Source of the DNA: Helianthus annuus
Taxonomy: Eukaryota; Streptophyta; Magnoliopsida; Asterales; Asteraceae
NCBI RefSeq assembly: GCF_002127325.2
Contig: NC_035440.2
Coordinates: 73,655,819-73,719,818 of the forward strand
Direction: 5' to 3'
Length of the DNA: 64,000 nt
Below, in pieces: positions 1 to 12,044 of this stretch. Numbering within the stretch: the first letter of the stretch is position 1; each line of letters opens with the position of its first letter. Below the pieces are notes generated by a model. It made no database searches, had not been told where the DNA came from, and worked only from the letters and a program-made list of their open reading frames with translations. The position numbers and the translations under genes were made by a program.

Positions 1-3000
1 AATGCTACACTTGAATCTCAAGGTGAGATGGTCATAGCCATCAATTCATCAATAATGGGTAAAAAGGTGAAAATTACACCACAATCCATTTCAGAAGTAT
101 TTGAACTCAATGATTTGCAAGGTAAAACTTCTTTTTCCTACAATTGAGTATCAAACTGATTTTATTGAGAGGGGGTATGCCGAGGAAATGAAAAAGGATA
201 CCTTACAAAAAGGTAACTTTCCTCCTGCACCAAGATTTTTATTCCATACCCTCTTGATGTGTGTTTCAAATAAGACCACTGCTTTTAATGAAATACCATT
301 AAAGATCCAATACCTGGGATATGCTATTTTACATAACGAAAATTTTAACTACTCCCAGGAGATTTTTGATGATTTGATCAAAAATGTCACTAATAAATTA
401 TTTTTACTATTTCCAAGGTTCCTAAGCTTTTACTTTCAAAAGAAATTTGGAAAGGATGATGCTCATGTGCTCATCCAAGGTGAACCTTTTCAAATAAATG
501 GCTTAACTCCTGAAACTTTAACAAGATTATCAAAGCCTTCTAAAACAAAAGCAGAGGCTCCTGAGCAGAATTTAGCAGCTACCACTGCTCCTCAGGCACC
601 TGCTGCTGAGCCCACTGCTTTAGGTGATCACAGCAGTAAAACAACTGCTGTGAAACCCACACCTAAAACCACCAGAAAACCAAAACAAAAGAAAACTCAA
701 AAGCCCCCCAAACCTACAAAAAAGGAAACTCTGGAAGATGAGATCCCAGAGCAACTGCCAGTGACAACACAAAAGTCACTAGAAACCACTGCTGCTACTT
801 CCTCACAGCAGACGGTAGAAAGATCTCAACCCATGCCTCAAACTCCTCCTGCTTCTTCTCAAAAAGAACAGGTTGTAAGAACAGGGACACCACAATATGA
901 TGCTCTGGAATCACTTGCTTCCATCATCCACAGCCCACTGCCCGGGGCAAATTCGCTTTCTACACCCATACTCACTGCCACAATTCCCCCACAAACAAAA
1001 CTTTTGCTGGATGCTCTTGATTTAAACCAGGCACAACCCAGTCCTTCTCACTCACCTGTAAATGAGAATATACCCCAACAAGTGACTGGGTCTGATGTAT
1101 CAATCATTGCTAACCCACCAACAACACCTGAGGAGGTTACACTGCAGGATGTACAAGTACTTCCTGTCAGTGGTTCAAGTGAAGCAGCAACTACAGATGT
1201 TGGATCCACAGATCTACACCTGGCCAGTTGTTTCATCAATCAGACTTCCTTGAAGGCAATTTCCTCTCCAGCAACTCTGATAACCACTGGTGTGTTTGTT
1301 CCAACCACTGGTACATTTAAAAGGTTATCAATTGCTGAGGAAAGAAGTCCCCAGTACCGAGAACAAGGGGCATCATTGGGTGAATTTTGGGAAAATTTCC
1401 CTAAGACAACCACTGATACAACCACTGTTGGTGGGAAATCAGATGATCCTATTAAGTTGGGTGATGGTTTAATGTACCAAGAATTGATGGCTAGAGTTGA
1501 CAAACTTGATACTTCTGTTGCAGAAATCAAAGAAATGCTGCAACAGTTGTTGAAAGTACAAAAGGTACCATCCACTGCTACACCACCTCCAACAGCTGCT
1601 CCATCATCTGTTTCTACTCCAGATGAGTTGTGGAGTTTGTTTCAACCTTTGCTACATCATCAAAGAGAATTAGCTGATCAACAACATGAGATACAAGTTC
1701 AAAAGATCAGAAATCTCATGGAAGCAAGGTTTAAAACACTCAGGCAGATATCAAGGCAAGGCCCATATACTGAACATCACTGGCACTACTCCTCCCTCTG
1801 TTATCTTTGTGGATAACCCACCACCAGATAATGCCAAAAAGGGGGAGAAATTGAAGCAGCTGAAAAAGAGGGGATATGAAGATGACCTGTATATTGAACC
1901 ACAAAAAGATAGTATGCTTGCAGACATCCCTTGGGTCCAAAAAGATTGATGTAACCACAAATGCCCTTGTTGAGGCAAAAGCAAGTGTAAAAAGGGATAA
2001 GGAGGCTAAGGATAAAGCAAGGTGGGAACAGGAGAAAAGAGCTTTTATGAAGCTGAATGAGCAGGGTATTTCTGAGCCTCGGGATGATGAAAATCTTAAG
2101 CCAAAAAGAAAGCAGCCCACTAGAAAAGTGAGGCAACCCAAAAACACACCATTCAGACCCACAAAGCAAACTTCCAAACCTACCAAAACCTCCACATATC
2201 AATCTTCCACCCAAACAGCTGTTGTAACACCTGTTGTATCAACTACTGGTACTTCAGTGGTTTCAGCAGTTGTTAACCCAACAACCACCACTTCAACTAT
2301 AACAACTGCTCCCACTTCAACCACTGCCCCACCAAAAATACCATCACCACCAAAAACGATTTCATCACCACCATCACCTCCTGCCAAAAAGCAGAAGACA
2401 GCTGATGACACATCATCAGTTGTAATGACAACAGAGGTTGAAACACCAGTTGTTTCAACAGCTGTTAATCAGCCAACTTCCACTTCAATCACCACCACTC
2501 AAATCACCACTTCACAACCAACCAAAACACCACCAGCCTCTCCTAAACCAAAAAGGAAAAGGATAATTTTAAAAGATGATGATTCTCCACCACCACCACC
2601 ACCAACAACTTCACAACCTTTGTCACTTGTTACTATACCAAACCCTGTTCCTCTCTCTTCAGTCCAAGTTCAAAAACCAAACACTGCCATCACTCCTGCA
2701 GGTGCTCAGTACCCTTTAGAGCTTATAGCAGTTAGAGAGGAGATCAAATCCTTCTATACTGAAGATGACCCTGCTAAAAGGAGTTTACCATATGTTCAAG
2801 GATATCCAAGACCTAATAATATTGAAGAATACTTAAAGGTCAAAGCTCAACAAGCAGAGGATATCTCTAAAAGAAATTCACATGGTAAATCTGACAAGGA
2901 AATTCAAAGGCACTGTCAACTCCTGCTCACACAAGTCAGAACTTTGGAGCAGTTTGCAAAGAACCTTTGTCAGCAATTATCAGAAAGAGCAGATGAAACC

Positions 3001-3855
3001 TTGAGAAAAGACTATCTTGATAACATCATGGCTTACAAGAAATACAAGGGAGAAAAGTACATGTACAAAGAATGGACCATTCAAGAGCTTGAAAGTGAAG
3101 TAGCCAGGATTCAAGATATGATCAAAAACAAGGTTAAATATACTCCTCCAGATTGGGCAAAATACAAGAAGAATGTACCAGATAAAGTGTTAGAACTGAA
3201 GAGAATGAAAGAGGAACTTATCACTGCAGATTTTGGGTCAAAAAATTAGGTGACAAGGTGGAAAGAAGACAAAGTCAGGGCCAGCTACAAAAAGTTGGAA
3301 GAATTAAGAAAGAAAAATCCAAATGTACCACAAAAGCATAACTACCCTGAAGCAGTGGTTCCAGAAAAGCCACAAAAGCAACAATTCAAAAGATCCACTG
3401 CTCCACCTGCTGCCTTCATTTACCAAAGAAGGAAACAAAAGCAGATGGATAAAGAAACAGCAGCAGATAAAGAAGCAGGGGATTTTGTTGTGAAAGAAGG
3501 GCTTAAGCGGATGATTGAAGAAAGACTTGAGTCTGCGCAAACTTCAAACACTGCTCAGCCAGTTATTACAAGGCCACCATCTCCAAACTCCTCTTCAAAT
3601 AAAAATCTCCCAAGAAACCCACTGGATTCAAAAATACTAAAGTGGAAAACTGACAAACAGACCCACGTATTGACTCTCATCAAATCCAGTGGAGAAGTGA
3701 AGAAAATATCAAGGGAACAAGCACTAGGCCTGGGTGTTGAAGATCTGCAAGATCTCCTTGATCTTACACTGTGCAGGGATGAAGATGACACAGATGCCTT
3801 AGACTTTGAGTTACAACTCAAAGGGAAAATAAGGGAACTGTTGATGAGGCAATAA
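1..3855 (+). pseudogene. decayed extra (env-like position) ORF of the Sirevirus-like element
   Basis: One protein-like reading runs through three frames. It starts in frame 1 (1 to about 130), moves to frame 2 (to about 1745), then frame 3 (to about 1920), then back to frame 1, and meets an in-frame TAG at 3247-3249 before ending at 3855. The N-terminal 150 residues look globular. They are followed by long Thr/Pro/Ser/Ala-rich tracts (about 540-1340 and 2100-2720), a probable coiled coil near 1480-1560 (MARVDKLDTSVAEIKEMLQQ) and a Lys/Glu-rich charged C-terminus. I see no signal peptide, no clear transmembrane segment and no enzyme motif. Position between pol and the polypurine tract is where Sireviruses carry their env-like ORF, whose function is unknown. 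At least three frameshifts and one stop mean this copy is dead. The family assignment is inferred from position. Confidence 0.6.
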
Positions 3856-3892
3856 AGATCTACAATAATGAAGGGTTTTGGCATCATCTGTT

Positions 3893-3904
3893 CCAGGGGG
3901 AGAT
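3893..3904 (+). other. polypurine tract of the Sirevirus-like element
   Basis: A G-rich tract (ccagggggagat) abuts the TGTTGGGATT start of the 3' LTR. This is the site that primes plus-strand DNA synthesis in LTR elements. Confidence 0.75.
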
Positions 3905-4648
3905 TGTTGGGATTGAACCCTGTCAAAGGAACAGTTGATTAAAGCCAAAACCAGATCAGAGCAGTGGATCCAAAATAAGAAGATGTTTGTATTTCATTCT
4001 CACCCCTTGAAAGTGGTTCTAACATCTGATGACCTTCATCCACTGATCCTTTACAACAACTGCTGCATTACAACTGCTGATCAAGTATAAAGACTGATGA
4101 AGACTAATGCCCTGTTGATCAATCTACTGTTATGGGTCAAGCACTGTTGAAGAAACCAAGTACTGCTGGAGTCACAACAGTGGAAGGATAAAGCAGTAGT
4201 TTAGTCTTTCCTTTTGTAATGAATTGTAATTAGTAGATAGCTAAACAATGTTTGTATTAGATCAGTAGTTTCAGGTTGTTAGGAGGTTAGATGTCACTTT
4301 CATGGTGACGTCAGCCAAGATGCCTCAGTGGTTTGCTCGTGCCTATAAATAGAACAGTACCATGTATTGTTCTGTTAGCTCTTTCACCACTTGTCTTCCT
4401 GTACGAGCAAATACTGTGAGCTCAGGCTGAGGGGGAGTTTGTTACATGCATGCAAAGTTGTAATCAGTGATTGGAATAAATTTAATCATTTGGTTCAATG
4501 TTCAAAGTTCAAACATGTATGTTAAAAGCATTTCTCCTGTTTGATTGTGTGCAAAGTTTATTTCCATTTTATTTCCGCTGCAATTACTTGTTCATCTTCA
4601 TCAATTTCTAAACAAAAACACAATCAAAAAGAAACTCAGATCCAAACA
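3905..4648 (+). repeat. 3' LTR of the Sirevirus-like element
   Basis: A 744-bp LTR that starts TGTTGGGATTGAACCC and ends ATCCAAACA, preceded by the polypurine tract. It aligns by eye along its length with the reverse complement of the solo LTR at 46154-46957, including a shared TATA box region and the shared phrase on either side of it. Confidence 0.8.
4344..4351 (+). promoter_or_regulatory. TATA box in Sirevirus-like LTR
   Basis: TATAAATA lies in the middle of the LTR. The solo LTR of the same family has the same TATAAATAG phrase on its sense strand, so this is a plausible promoter for the U3/R boundary. Confidence 0.5.
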
Positions 4649-5385
4649 GATTTTATCTGTAAAGTAATGCAACAACGAAATATTTATAGACATATTTTTG
4701 TTGAGTTTGCGTCAAGGGATCATATCGATTTATGACAAATCACTAGCACCGTTGATCTATATAAATTTTAAGTTTTAAACGATTCACTCAGATTGTCAGT
4801 ATACTGATCCACTTAAATTTTCACACAAACTTCAATTGATTCAAGATACGAGATTAGTGTTTTGAATCTCTCGGAAACTAACTTGTTCCAAGACTTGGTA
4901 TTTATCCCGACTATAAATGGGATTAAACAAGTATAGCATTATTGTTTTCATCAAGTTAACAACATCTCCCCATCGAATCTTTTGGTTAACGATTCGGTAG
5001 AGCTCGGTAACACGAAGTTTAACTACATTTTAGTAGAAACTTATGAGTTTGTTCCTTGATAGGAATGGTATAGATTGCATGCCTAGCGGGTTTACGTTTT
5101 GGAAATGACATTATGGATTGTATTATGCTAGCTTTGCACAAATTATCGAGGTGAATTCATAACCCCACTTGTTACAGTTTTACATTTCTATATGTTTCCA
5201 GGGGTGGAAAGACATGCAACTTTTGCAAAAGCATACAATATTTCGCTAAACAAAAATTACATATTTCTAAATCATGTTACAAATGAATTCCAACTAACAC
5301 AAATGGTTTATGAAAGGTTTATGCTAAACATACCGGTTTTAGAAAAACATACGCGTTTTTCGAAACATGCATGAGTTTCATGACC

Positions 5386-5571
5386 AGTGGCTGGATTGTC
5401 CTAGTTACAATTAAGGACTGGATTGTCCTACATACGAACCAACGGGACTGGGTTGTCCTACAACAAAAGATGGGACTAGGCTGTCCTACATACAAACGAA
5501 GGGACTAGGTTATCCTACATACAAACACCGGGACTAAATACGTACAAACATAAGGACTGGATTGTCCTCTA
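5386..5571. repeat. degenerate minisatellite, unit about 28-32 bp
   Basis: The core 'gggactgggttgtcctaca' recurs about seven times with variable linkers ('tacaaacgaa', 'aacaaaaga'). Units are diverged, which suggests an old array. Confidence 0.75.
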
Positions 5572-6521
5572 CTCAACCTTAAGTGTCGTAGGGTCCTTAC
5601 AACTGTACAGTGAAGTCCTCGCTACATTTCGGAACTATAACCGACTGCTAGTCTACCGTTTTGAGTACATAGTTTAGCGAGACACTCACTAGCGCGAGGT
5701 TGGTTATAGGCTCATGCGGGCATGTTGTCTTGTCTTATGTGGACAATGACAGTTGTTATACAAGTTTTTCAAGTACAAGGTTTTAAATGATATGCCGAGG
5801 AAAATAGTTTTATTATGTTTTATAAACATTATTTAAACCGGTTACCAAAAAGATTTATCTCAAACCTTTTTCAAACCAACTATGAACTCGCCAACTTTAT
5901 ATTGACTTTTTAGTATGTTCTTTCTCAGGTTTCACATTTAAACTATGGCGCGGTTGGAATAGGAGAACCCTTTGAGATTCGAGTACTTAGCAGGCGTTCA
6001 ACTTTCTAGAAGTCTTAGCATTATACTTCTGCTGTGCAGTGAAGATACCAGTCGTTATGTCCAACTCTAACTTTGCAAGTGTGACATTAAAAACAAAGGA
6101 CACCGCCTGAAATTTAGGATATATATAAAGGACAAAATTTGCAATTCATTCAAGAAAATAACACAAATACTAGTTAAAAGATTTATATAGAATGAAATAT
6201 AGTTGTTACCATGAACACGAAAAAATAAAGTTAGTCCACCATAAACACCAAAAATAAATCACCAAGGAAACTGATACCAAATTAAAATAATGATTAGATC
6301 ATGTGATAGAATAAGACTACATCACCTGTATACTACCATTGTATCATTATTTCTCTACAAGTCTACTTTGCTTTTATTCTTGAGCCATTTCAATCCACCA
6401 TATACACCAAAATCAATCAACCAAGAAAATCATACAAAATTAAAATTTTAAACAAATACGTATAAAAAAACTAGACCTCTTAAACAATATCTTCTTAAAC
6501 CTAAAAACATACTTGATCTTG

Positions 6522-6735
6522 GAGGTGGTGGTTGTCCGATTTTAGATCTTGGTGGTGGTTGTTAATTTCAAATCTTGGTGGCTAAACCTCATAAAAAAAA
6601 TCATATGTTGGTGGCTAAAACGCATAGATGGTGGTTCGATTCAAATCTTGGTGGTTGTTCGATTATTCATTTGTTTCAGATCTTGGCGGCTGAACCATAC
6701 ACGGGCCTGGTGGTTCGATTTTTGTTGTTCGATTC
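6522..6735. repeat. degenerate repeat of 'gatcttggtggtggttgttcgatt'-like units
   Basis: The phrases 'atcttggtgg', 'ggtggttcgatt' and 'ggtggctaaa' alternate about six times. No ORF on it looks real. Confidence 0.55.
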
Positions 6736-6736
6736 A

Positions 6737-6803
6737 CACCTTCTTAAACCAAAAATCGCACCATCGGAGCATCAAAAGCCCTAACCACATTGGTAAAACC
6801 ACA

Positions 6804-6879
<76 letters not shown>

Positions 6880-7167
6880 TTACTTTGTATATACCATTAA
6901 TAGTGTTTTGATTATAAGATATTACTTTTTTAAGTTTCATTTTCACCTATTATACTTTATAATATATATACCTTTAACATATTTAGTTTTCATTTAACTT
7001 GATTTTTCTATAATAACTTGCGTTTTATAACATTTCTTTTATAAAACTAAATACAAATCCATGTTTAATTTTTTATCTCGACATAACGGTATAGAGACGC
7101 CTTTACTATTTTGGTTTACACTTTTGAGTAGATTTGTATTCAGATTTGGTATTGTAAACTATATTGA
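6737..7167. repeat. tandem duplication, unit 1 (left part)
   Basis: From 'caccttctt.aaccaaaaatcg' to the TSD attga (7163-7167) this matches 23591-23995 of unit 2. The unit was split by the 16-kb Tekay insertion and resumes at 23252. Confidence 0.85.
6808..6875. repeat. (TC)n microsatellite, about 34 units
   Basis: An uninterrupted TC dinucleotide run of 68 bp. The equivalent site in the second copy of the tandem duplication (near 23660) has only a short CT-rich tract, so the repeat expanded after, or shrank since, the duplication. Confidence 0.97.
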
Positions 7168-8966
7168 TGTAACACTCTACTTAAAATACGTCATATTTTA
7201 AACCGACTAAATAAGAAAGTTCATAATTATTTAAAACATTTAGTCCATAAGTGTTTGAGAACAATCACTAAACTTAAAGGACAATTGTGTAATTCATTCA
7301 TTACAAAGTTTTCAAAAAGAACTTCTAAAACAAAAGTGAAAATCATCATCTTGAGAGTGTTCGGTTCATAGGTCTTGTATTGATCACCATCCGCTCGATT
7401 GACTTACTTGAAATCTGAAATTTTAACAAAACAATAATGTTAGGATCCTTAAATTTTCATATAAATAAGTGTGGCGTAAAACGAATTCGATATACACCGT
7501 TTTTGCAAAACAAAACAATTTTGGCAGGGCTCCACCGTAAATTACGGTGGTCACCGTAATTTACGGTGGGCGCTGGGAGTTTATGGTTTCACCGTAAACC
7601 AGGAGAAAACCACCGTAAGAGTTTGCCCTCCACCGTAAATTACGGTAATACTGTAATTTACGGTAGACTCTGCAATTCCTTTCTTTTTGCTGTTTTGACC
7701 CGTTTAAAACATTTCCTGCACTTCTCAGCCATCAAAGTGCAGCACGGGGTATTTCCTCGCAACAAGTACGACCCATTTTGGATCCCTTGCTTCAACACAC
7801 ACGCTCCCATTACCGGTTTGCGTGATTCTAATATTTTTCCCATTTCCCACACCCGGGCTTATGGTCTACGGATGGGGTACTTCCGTTACCCGGTTTGTAC
7901 CCATCTTTTATCTACTCGTCTGGGTTGTCATCATGAAGTCCATCATTTTAGACAACCAACCAACATGATTCTAAATTGTTCAATCTATCACCCATAAGTA
8001 AGAAACCCAAATCATCATCATTAAAGTAGCGTCAACTACATACCTTAGAGCTTTCCCTTTTGGCGAGCGTCCGCACCGGCTTGACTTCCCGACGCCTCAC
8101 TCGTATTGCCTAAAACATACAAGCCAATTTATCATTAGAACCATTCGGCTCATGATTAAGCTTGTCACTTTACCAACACCACATTTGTGTCGATCAATGT
8201 CTTTTAGGATTTTTATCAAGCATCTTGTGTGCATAATTTCTTACAAGTTGTAACTAAGTTTAACATTCATGATTTAGCCATGGCAAACATCAAATTAAGC
8301 GATTTTGCTAAATTTTACATCAATAATTTCTGAATTCTTGTTCATAAAACTTGAATTACTCTAGGAAACATCAAATCCTACTGTTTCATACCTTTCTACA
8401 AAACCCACATATCACCTCTAATGGTGATCATGAATTTTACAAGAATTAAACCAAATTTCAACAAGAAATCTACTAGGGTTCATCCTTATACACTATTTCA
8501 AGTAAAACAAACATCATGCATGACCAGATTTCAATCTTATGATTTTATCCAAAATCTAAGGTAGAACCAAATCATGAAATTTTTGCATACCTTACAATCT
8601 CTTAGTCAAGATGATCACAACCCTATATTCAGATTTCAATTCGGACTTGATTTGCACCTTCAATTGATGGATTTTTGTGAATTTTAGGGTTTGAGGGAAA
8701 TCCCCTCTTGTTGCCTGGCTTTGATCGATCAAACACACACTTAGGTGTGTGTTTGGTGTGTTATTTTACTATTAGTAAATTAAGTTTCAGAATTGACACA
8801 TTTGGTCCCTCAATTATACATGGGCTATAAATCAAGGGTTTTCAATCATACTTTGTCATATTTTGTTAAGATTTCTACTAACTAGGTTATTTTTCATAGC
8901 CTTTTATCTTAACTTACTACTAGTATTTTATTTAAATTATAACATTAATATTTTCGGGGTGTTACA
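7168..8966 (-). repeat. 3' LTR of Tekay element 1
   Basis: Starts TGTAACACTCTACTT and ends GGGGTGTTACA on the plus strand. It matches 21447-23246 almost perfectly. It carries the ACCGTAA...TTACGGT palindrome cluster (7533-7567 and 7631-7664). Small ORFs inside it also occur in the other LTR and have no coding character. Confidence 0.95.
7533..7664. repeat. palindrome cluster ACCGTAA(A/T)TTACGGT in LTR
   Basis: Four near-perfect 15-bp palindromes sit in two pairs, with three further half-sites (caccgtaa) between them. The same cluster is present in the other LTR at 21812-21943. Confidence 0.85.
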
Positions 8967-9792
8967 AGTCCACCCCCCTTAAAGAGGGTTTCGTCCCCGA
9001 AACCTGTTTATGTATATGACAGAAGTTCTTATACGTACCGAAAAGTGTAGGGTGTAGTCGTTTCATTTCCTCTTCAGACTCCCAAGTAGTGTCCGACCCT
9101 TTTCGGTGTTCCCATTTGACCTTTACTTGATAGACCATCTTGTTCCTTAAGCTTTTCACCTTACGGTCTAGAATTGCAATTGGTCTCACCGCGTAGTTGA
9201 GACTATTATCTATCTCGATGTCGTCATAACGAATATACGCGGTTTCATCGGCTAGACATTTCCGGAGATGTGATACATGGAACGTACTATGTATCCCACT
9301 CAATTCAGGGGGCAACTCGAGACGGTAAGCCACCCTACCGACTCGCTCGATGATTCTGAAGGGCCCTATAAATCTTGGGCTTAATTTCCCCTTTTTTCTA
9401 AACCGGATTATTCCTTTCCATGGTGATACCTTCAACATAACCTTATCACCAACTTGGAACTCAATCGGCCTTTTTCGTTTGTCCGCATACGCCTTTTGTT
9501 GATTTTGGGCCGCCCTTAGGTGAGCTCGGACTATATCGATCTTTTGATTAGTGAGTCCGATTACATCTTTATGTTCAAGTTCACGCGGACCAACCTCACC
9601 CCAACATACCGGAGTTCGACACTTCCTTCCGTATAGCAATTCATACAGAGCCATGCCGATGCTTGCGTGGTAACTGTTATTATATGAGAATTCAACCAAC
9701 GGTAGGTGAATATCCCAACTACCCCCGAAGTCAATTATGCACGCTCGTAACATATCTCCCAACGTTTGTATTGTTCTTTCACTTTGACCATC
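8962..9792 (-). pseudogene. Tekay element 1 pol, C-terminal part (integrase end and chromodomain)
   Basis: Reading resumes with [20 protein letters not shown] just beyond the nested element; this holds the Glu of the integrase D-D-35-E triad. Then come the [12 protein letters not shown] region, the GPF/Y-type module (SPRFIGPFRIIERVGRVAYR) and a chromodomain-like tail with VKWEHRKGSDTTWESEEEM, which places the element among chromoviruses. The frame is open to a TAA at 8962-8964 that lies inside the LTR terminus (TGTAAC). The polypurine tract is therefore translated as the last residues (LRGVDL). The first bases read at 9793-9798 belong to the nested element. Detached from the rest of pol by 7.7 kb, this part cannot be made as a normal fusion. 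Confidence 0.9.
8967..9004 (-). other. polypurine tract plus adjacent palindrome, Tekay element 1
   Basis: On the minus strand AAGGGGGGTGGACT abuts the LTR start. Just upstream (8987-9004) is a 7-bp-arm palindrome, GGTTTCG / CGAAACC with a 4-nt loop. The same arrangement is found at 12026-12044, 47000-47019 and 56135-56155 in other families. Confidence 0.85.
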
Positions 9793-12008
9793 TGTCACAC
9801 CCCAACCAATGACGGAAACATCGGGATGAGACGAAGTGTGAAGATTGCTCGAGACATCATAACGCTATTTGTGACAATAATTTAATAATCCAAATTTCAT
9901 TTCCAAACTTCAAGTAGTCATCAATACAAGATCCCAAATAACAACAAGTTTAATCAAAATAACAAACCAACATAACCAAAATTCGATACAACATATTTAA
10001 ATCTAACGTCTAAAGTGTGTATCTAGGCATCGTGCTACCTCTTTCATTTCATCATCATCAACCTGTAACATGTTTAAAAATACTATTCAATGCAAAAGCA
10101 AAGGCGAGTATACAAGTTTGGTACATACATAGCATAAGATAAAAGTGTGAACAATCCCTCATAGCAAGCATGCGATTCAAGATAAACATTAAATATGGCA
10201 TGTGTCTAACATATCAAACCAAGAAAACGCAACTTGCTCATGACATAACCAAAGTTTCAGTAGAGGCGGGTCGTTAATCCTATAGCGCTACATATGTCAA
10301 GGTTTGGCTCGTACGAAGTTAATGATAAGTTCAACACATAAGAATCACCCAAATTTAAAGTATCAAGCCATCACATATACAAGCATTGTTATAGGAATGT
10401 TCGTGTGTTTAGACAAAAGTTCATGTGTAAGTTTCAATAGGTAAACATGTTACACCCCAAAAGTGGTAAAAGTAAAAGGGGAAAAGTACGAGTATACTCA
10501 CAAAGTTTGCATATGTTTTCCGATTATCCAATTGTTGACGAGTAGAGATTTAGAGTCCGAATGTATAAGGGTTAAAGTTCAAGTATGTTTAGAGTCGAGA
10601 TTCGGTGTTTAAAACAACATAAAAATAAGATATGAGAATAACATGGAAAATAATCATTTAGTACATATGATGCTTGTTCTTGACACTAGGAAACTCGAAG
10701 GAGTTTAGATGTTTTCATGGAACAAGGTTCCATTAGAATCGTGACAAGTTATCATAGTCTAGGATGATGTAATCTAGTACCCCGACATATGAACACTAGT
10801 TCATCATCAAAGATTCGATTATTCGAATAATATATTTAGGTTATATAATATATGTCCAATAGTTCAAGCATGAGGTAGAAGATTAAAATCTTCATTTTGG
10901 TACCTCTAAATGTCATAGAAGTCATGTAGGAGGTAGGAAGATCAAGTCTTCCATTTAGGCACCTCTATGTGTTCACCACTACACTTGATGTAAAAAAAAC
11001 AACCAAGGAGGGTCATGAACATACAATAAAGAATAAGAAATATACACACTAACTAAGAGAAATCATCAAATCATGTGAGGATTGTATGTTTGGACAACCC
11101 AAGTTGTTCCATAATCACTCATGTATCAAAGACAAAGTTTGACATGACTTGTGGGTTAAAACCCTAAACAAAACACCAAGTTTATGAGGTTTAATCCTCT
11201 GATTTTAAATGTCTCAACCTTGTTTTTAAGCTTAACCAACCATGGGATAAGTTGTAAGCATTAGGACATAGGTATGAGATGTGTTGGACACAAGTTGCAT
11301 AGGTTTAAACAAGTTTTTGATGAACATAAAAACAAACAGAAAGTTTATGGACTATTTCGGGGCATTTCCAGGTCTGATTTCTCCAAGGAGAAGTCTAGGA
11401 ATCGAACCCCATGATTATACAAGCAAGTAGGAAAAAGAATCGAGTGAATCGGATAAGAATTGAGTGAGTTATGCCCATTTTCGTGAAGGGGTGTCAATCT
11501 ACTCGAACCCTTGCTTTCAGCTACGGTTTGGAGGATGTTTTGAGAGTTTTTAGTGTTGCAAAAGTGGTAGGGAGGCTGGTTATAAGTGGTATTTATAGGG
11601 GGAAGGATTAGGGTTTCAATGGGTTGGGCTTTGGAAGTGTTTAGAAGGGGTTACACCTTGAAACTAGCCCACAAAACCCAACTATATGGGGCTGAATTTG
11701 GCTGAATTTGGGCTGCCATATTTCTTTATTTTTTTATTTTTTTAAAACATTATAATGAGTAATTTTGTTAGTTAAGTTGTGTAATAATATGCAACAATGT
11801 TTCCCCTAACTTGTAACAAGGTGAAATATGAAATAAAACATGATTTAACTAGGTAAAAAGTGTAATGTACAAGTTTTATTTACGAAGCAAGTTCCGTATT
11901 TTACAACGATTACGATGAAAGAATGGTTATAAGAACACAAGATTTCCAAAGATAGAATTTCACGTAAGGTTTCTAAATGTAGGATGTTTGAAAACGCAGG
12001 GCGTTACA
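9793..12008 (-). repeat. 3' LTR of the nested LARD element
   Basis: Begins TGTCACACCCCAACCAATGA and ends GCAGGGCGTTACA on the plus strand. It is followed by the polypurine tract. A TATA box (minus-strand TATAAATA) lies at 11590-11597. Confidence 0.95.
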
Positions 12009-12044
12009 GTCTCCCCTCCTTTAGGAAATTTCGTCCCGAAATTT
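12009..12044 (-). other. polypurine tract plus palindrome, nested LARD
   Basis: Minus-strand AAAGGAGGGGAGAC abuts the LTR. The palindrome AAATTTCG / CGAAATTT (12026-12044, 3-nt loop) lies just upstream of it in the sense direction. It persists although the element has no pol ORF. Confidence 0.85.

Larger units (their letters stand above)
1..4648 (+). mobile_element. Ty1/copia Sirevirus-like retrotransposon, 3' part (5' part outside window)
   Basis: The window opens inside a long low-complexity ORF that runs to a polypurine tract and a complete 3' LTR. The pol gene and 5' LTR must lie left of position 1. The order seen (extra ORF, G-rich tract, LTR with TGTTGG...CAAACA ends) fits Sireviruses, copia elements that carry an additional ORF between pol and the 3' LTR. 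A solo LTR of the same family lies at 46154-46957 on the other strand, which supports the LTR borders. The five bases after the LTR (gattt) would be the right TSD, but the left copy is not visible. No pol domain is in view, so the copia assignment rests on layout, polypurine tract and LTR type. Confidence 0.7.
4649..6736. other. AT-rich intergenic DNA with minisatellites
   Basis: No gene is recognisable. The stretch holds a degenerate minisatellite (5386-5571), a roughly 155-bp imperfect direct duplication (about 6233-6300 against 6388-6450, sharing 'ccaccata.acacc' and 'accaa.gaaa') and a degenerate GGT-rich repeat (6522-6735). The part from 4649 to 5380 could be an old LTR fragment, but no partner copy is in the window. 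Confidence 0.6.

Noticed and set aside
6549..6946. ORFs with poly-Ser/Leu or Arg-Glu runs
   Set aside because: They are translations of the (TC)n microsatellite.
7566..7997. 143-codon ORF, found again at 21845-22276
   Set aside because: Both copies lie in the two LTRs of the same element; the repeat explains the conservation, and the reading contains the palindrome cluster.
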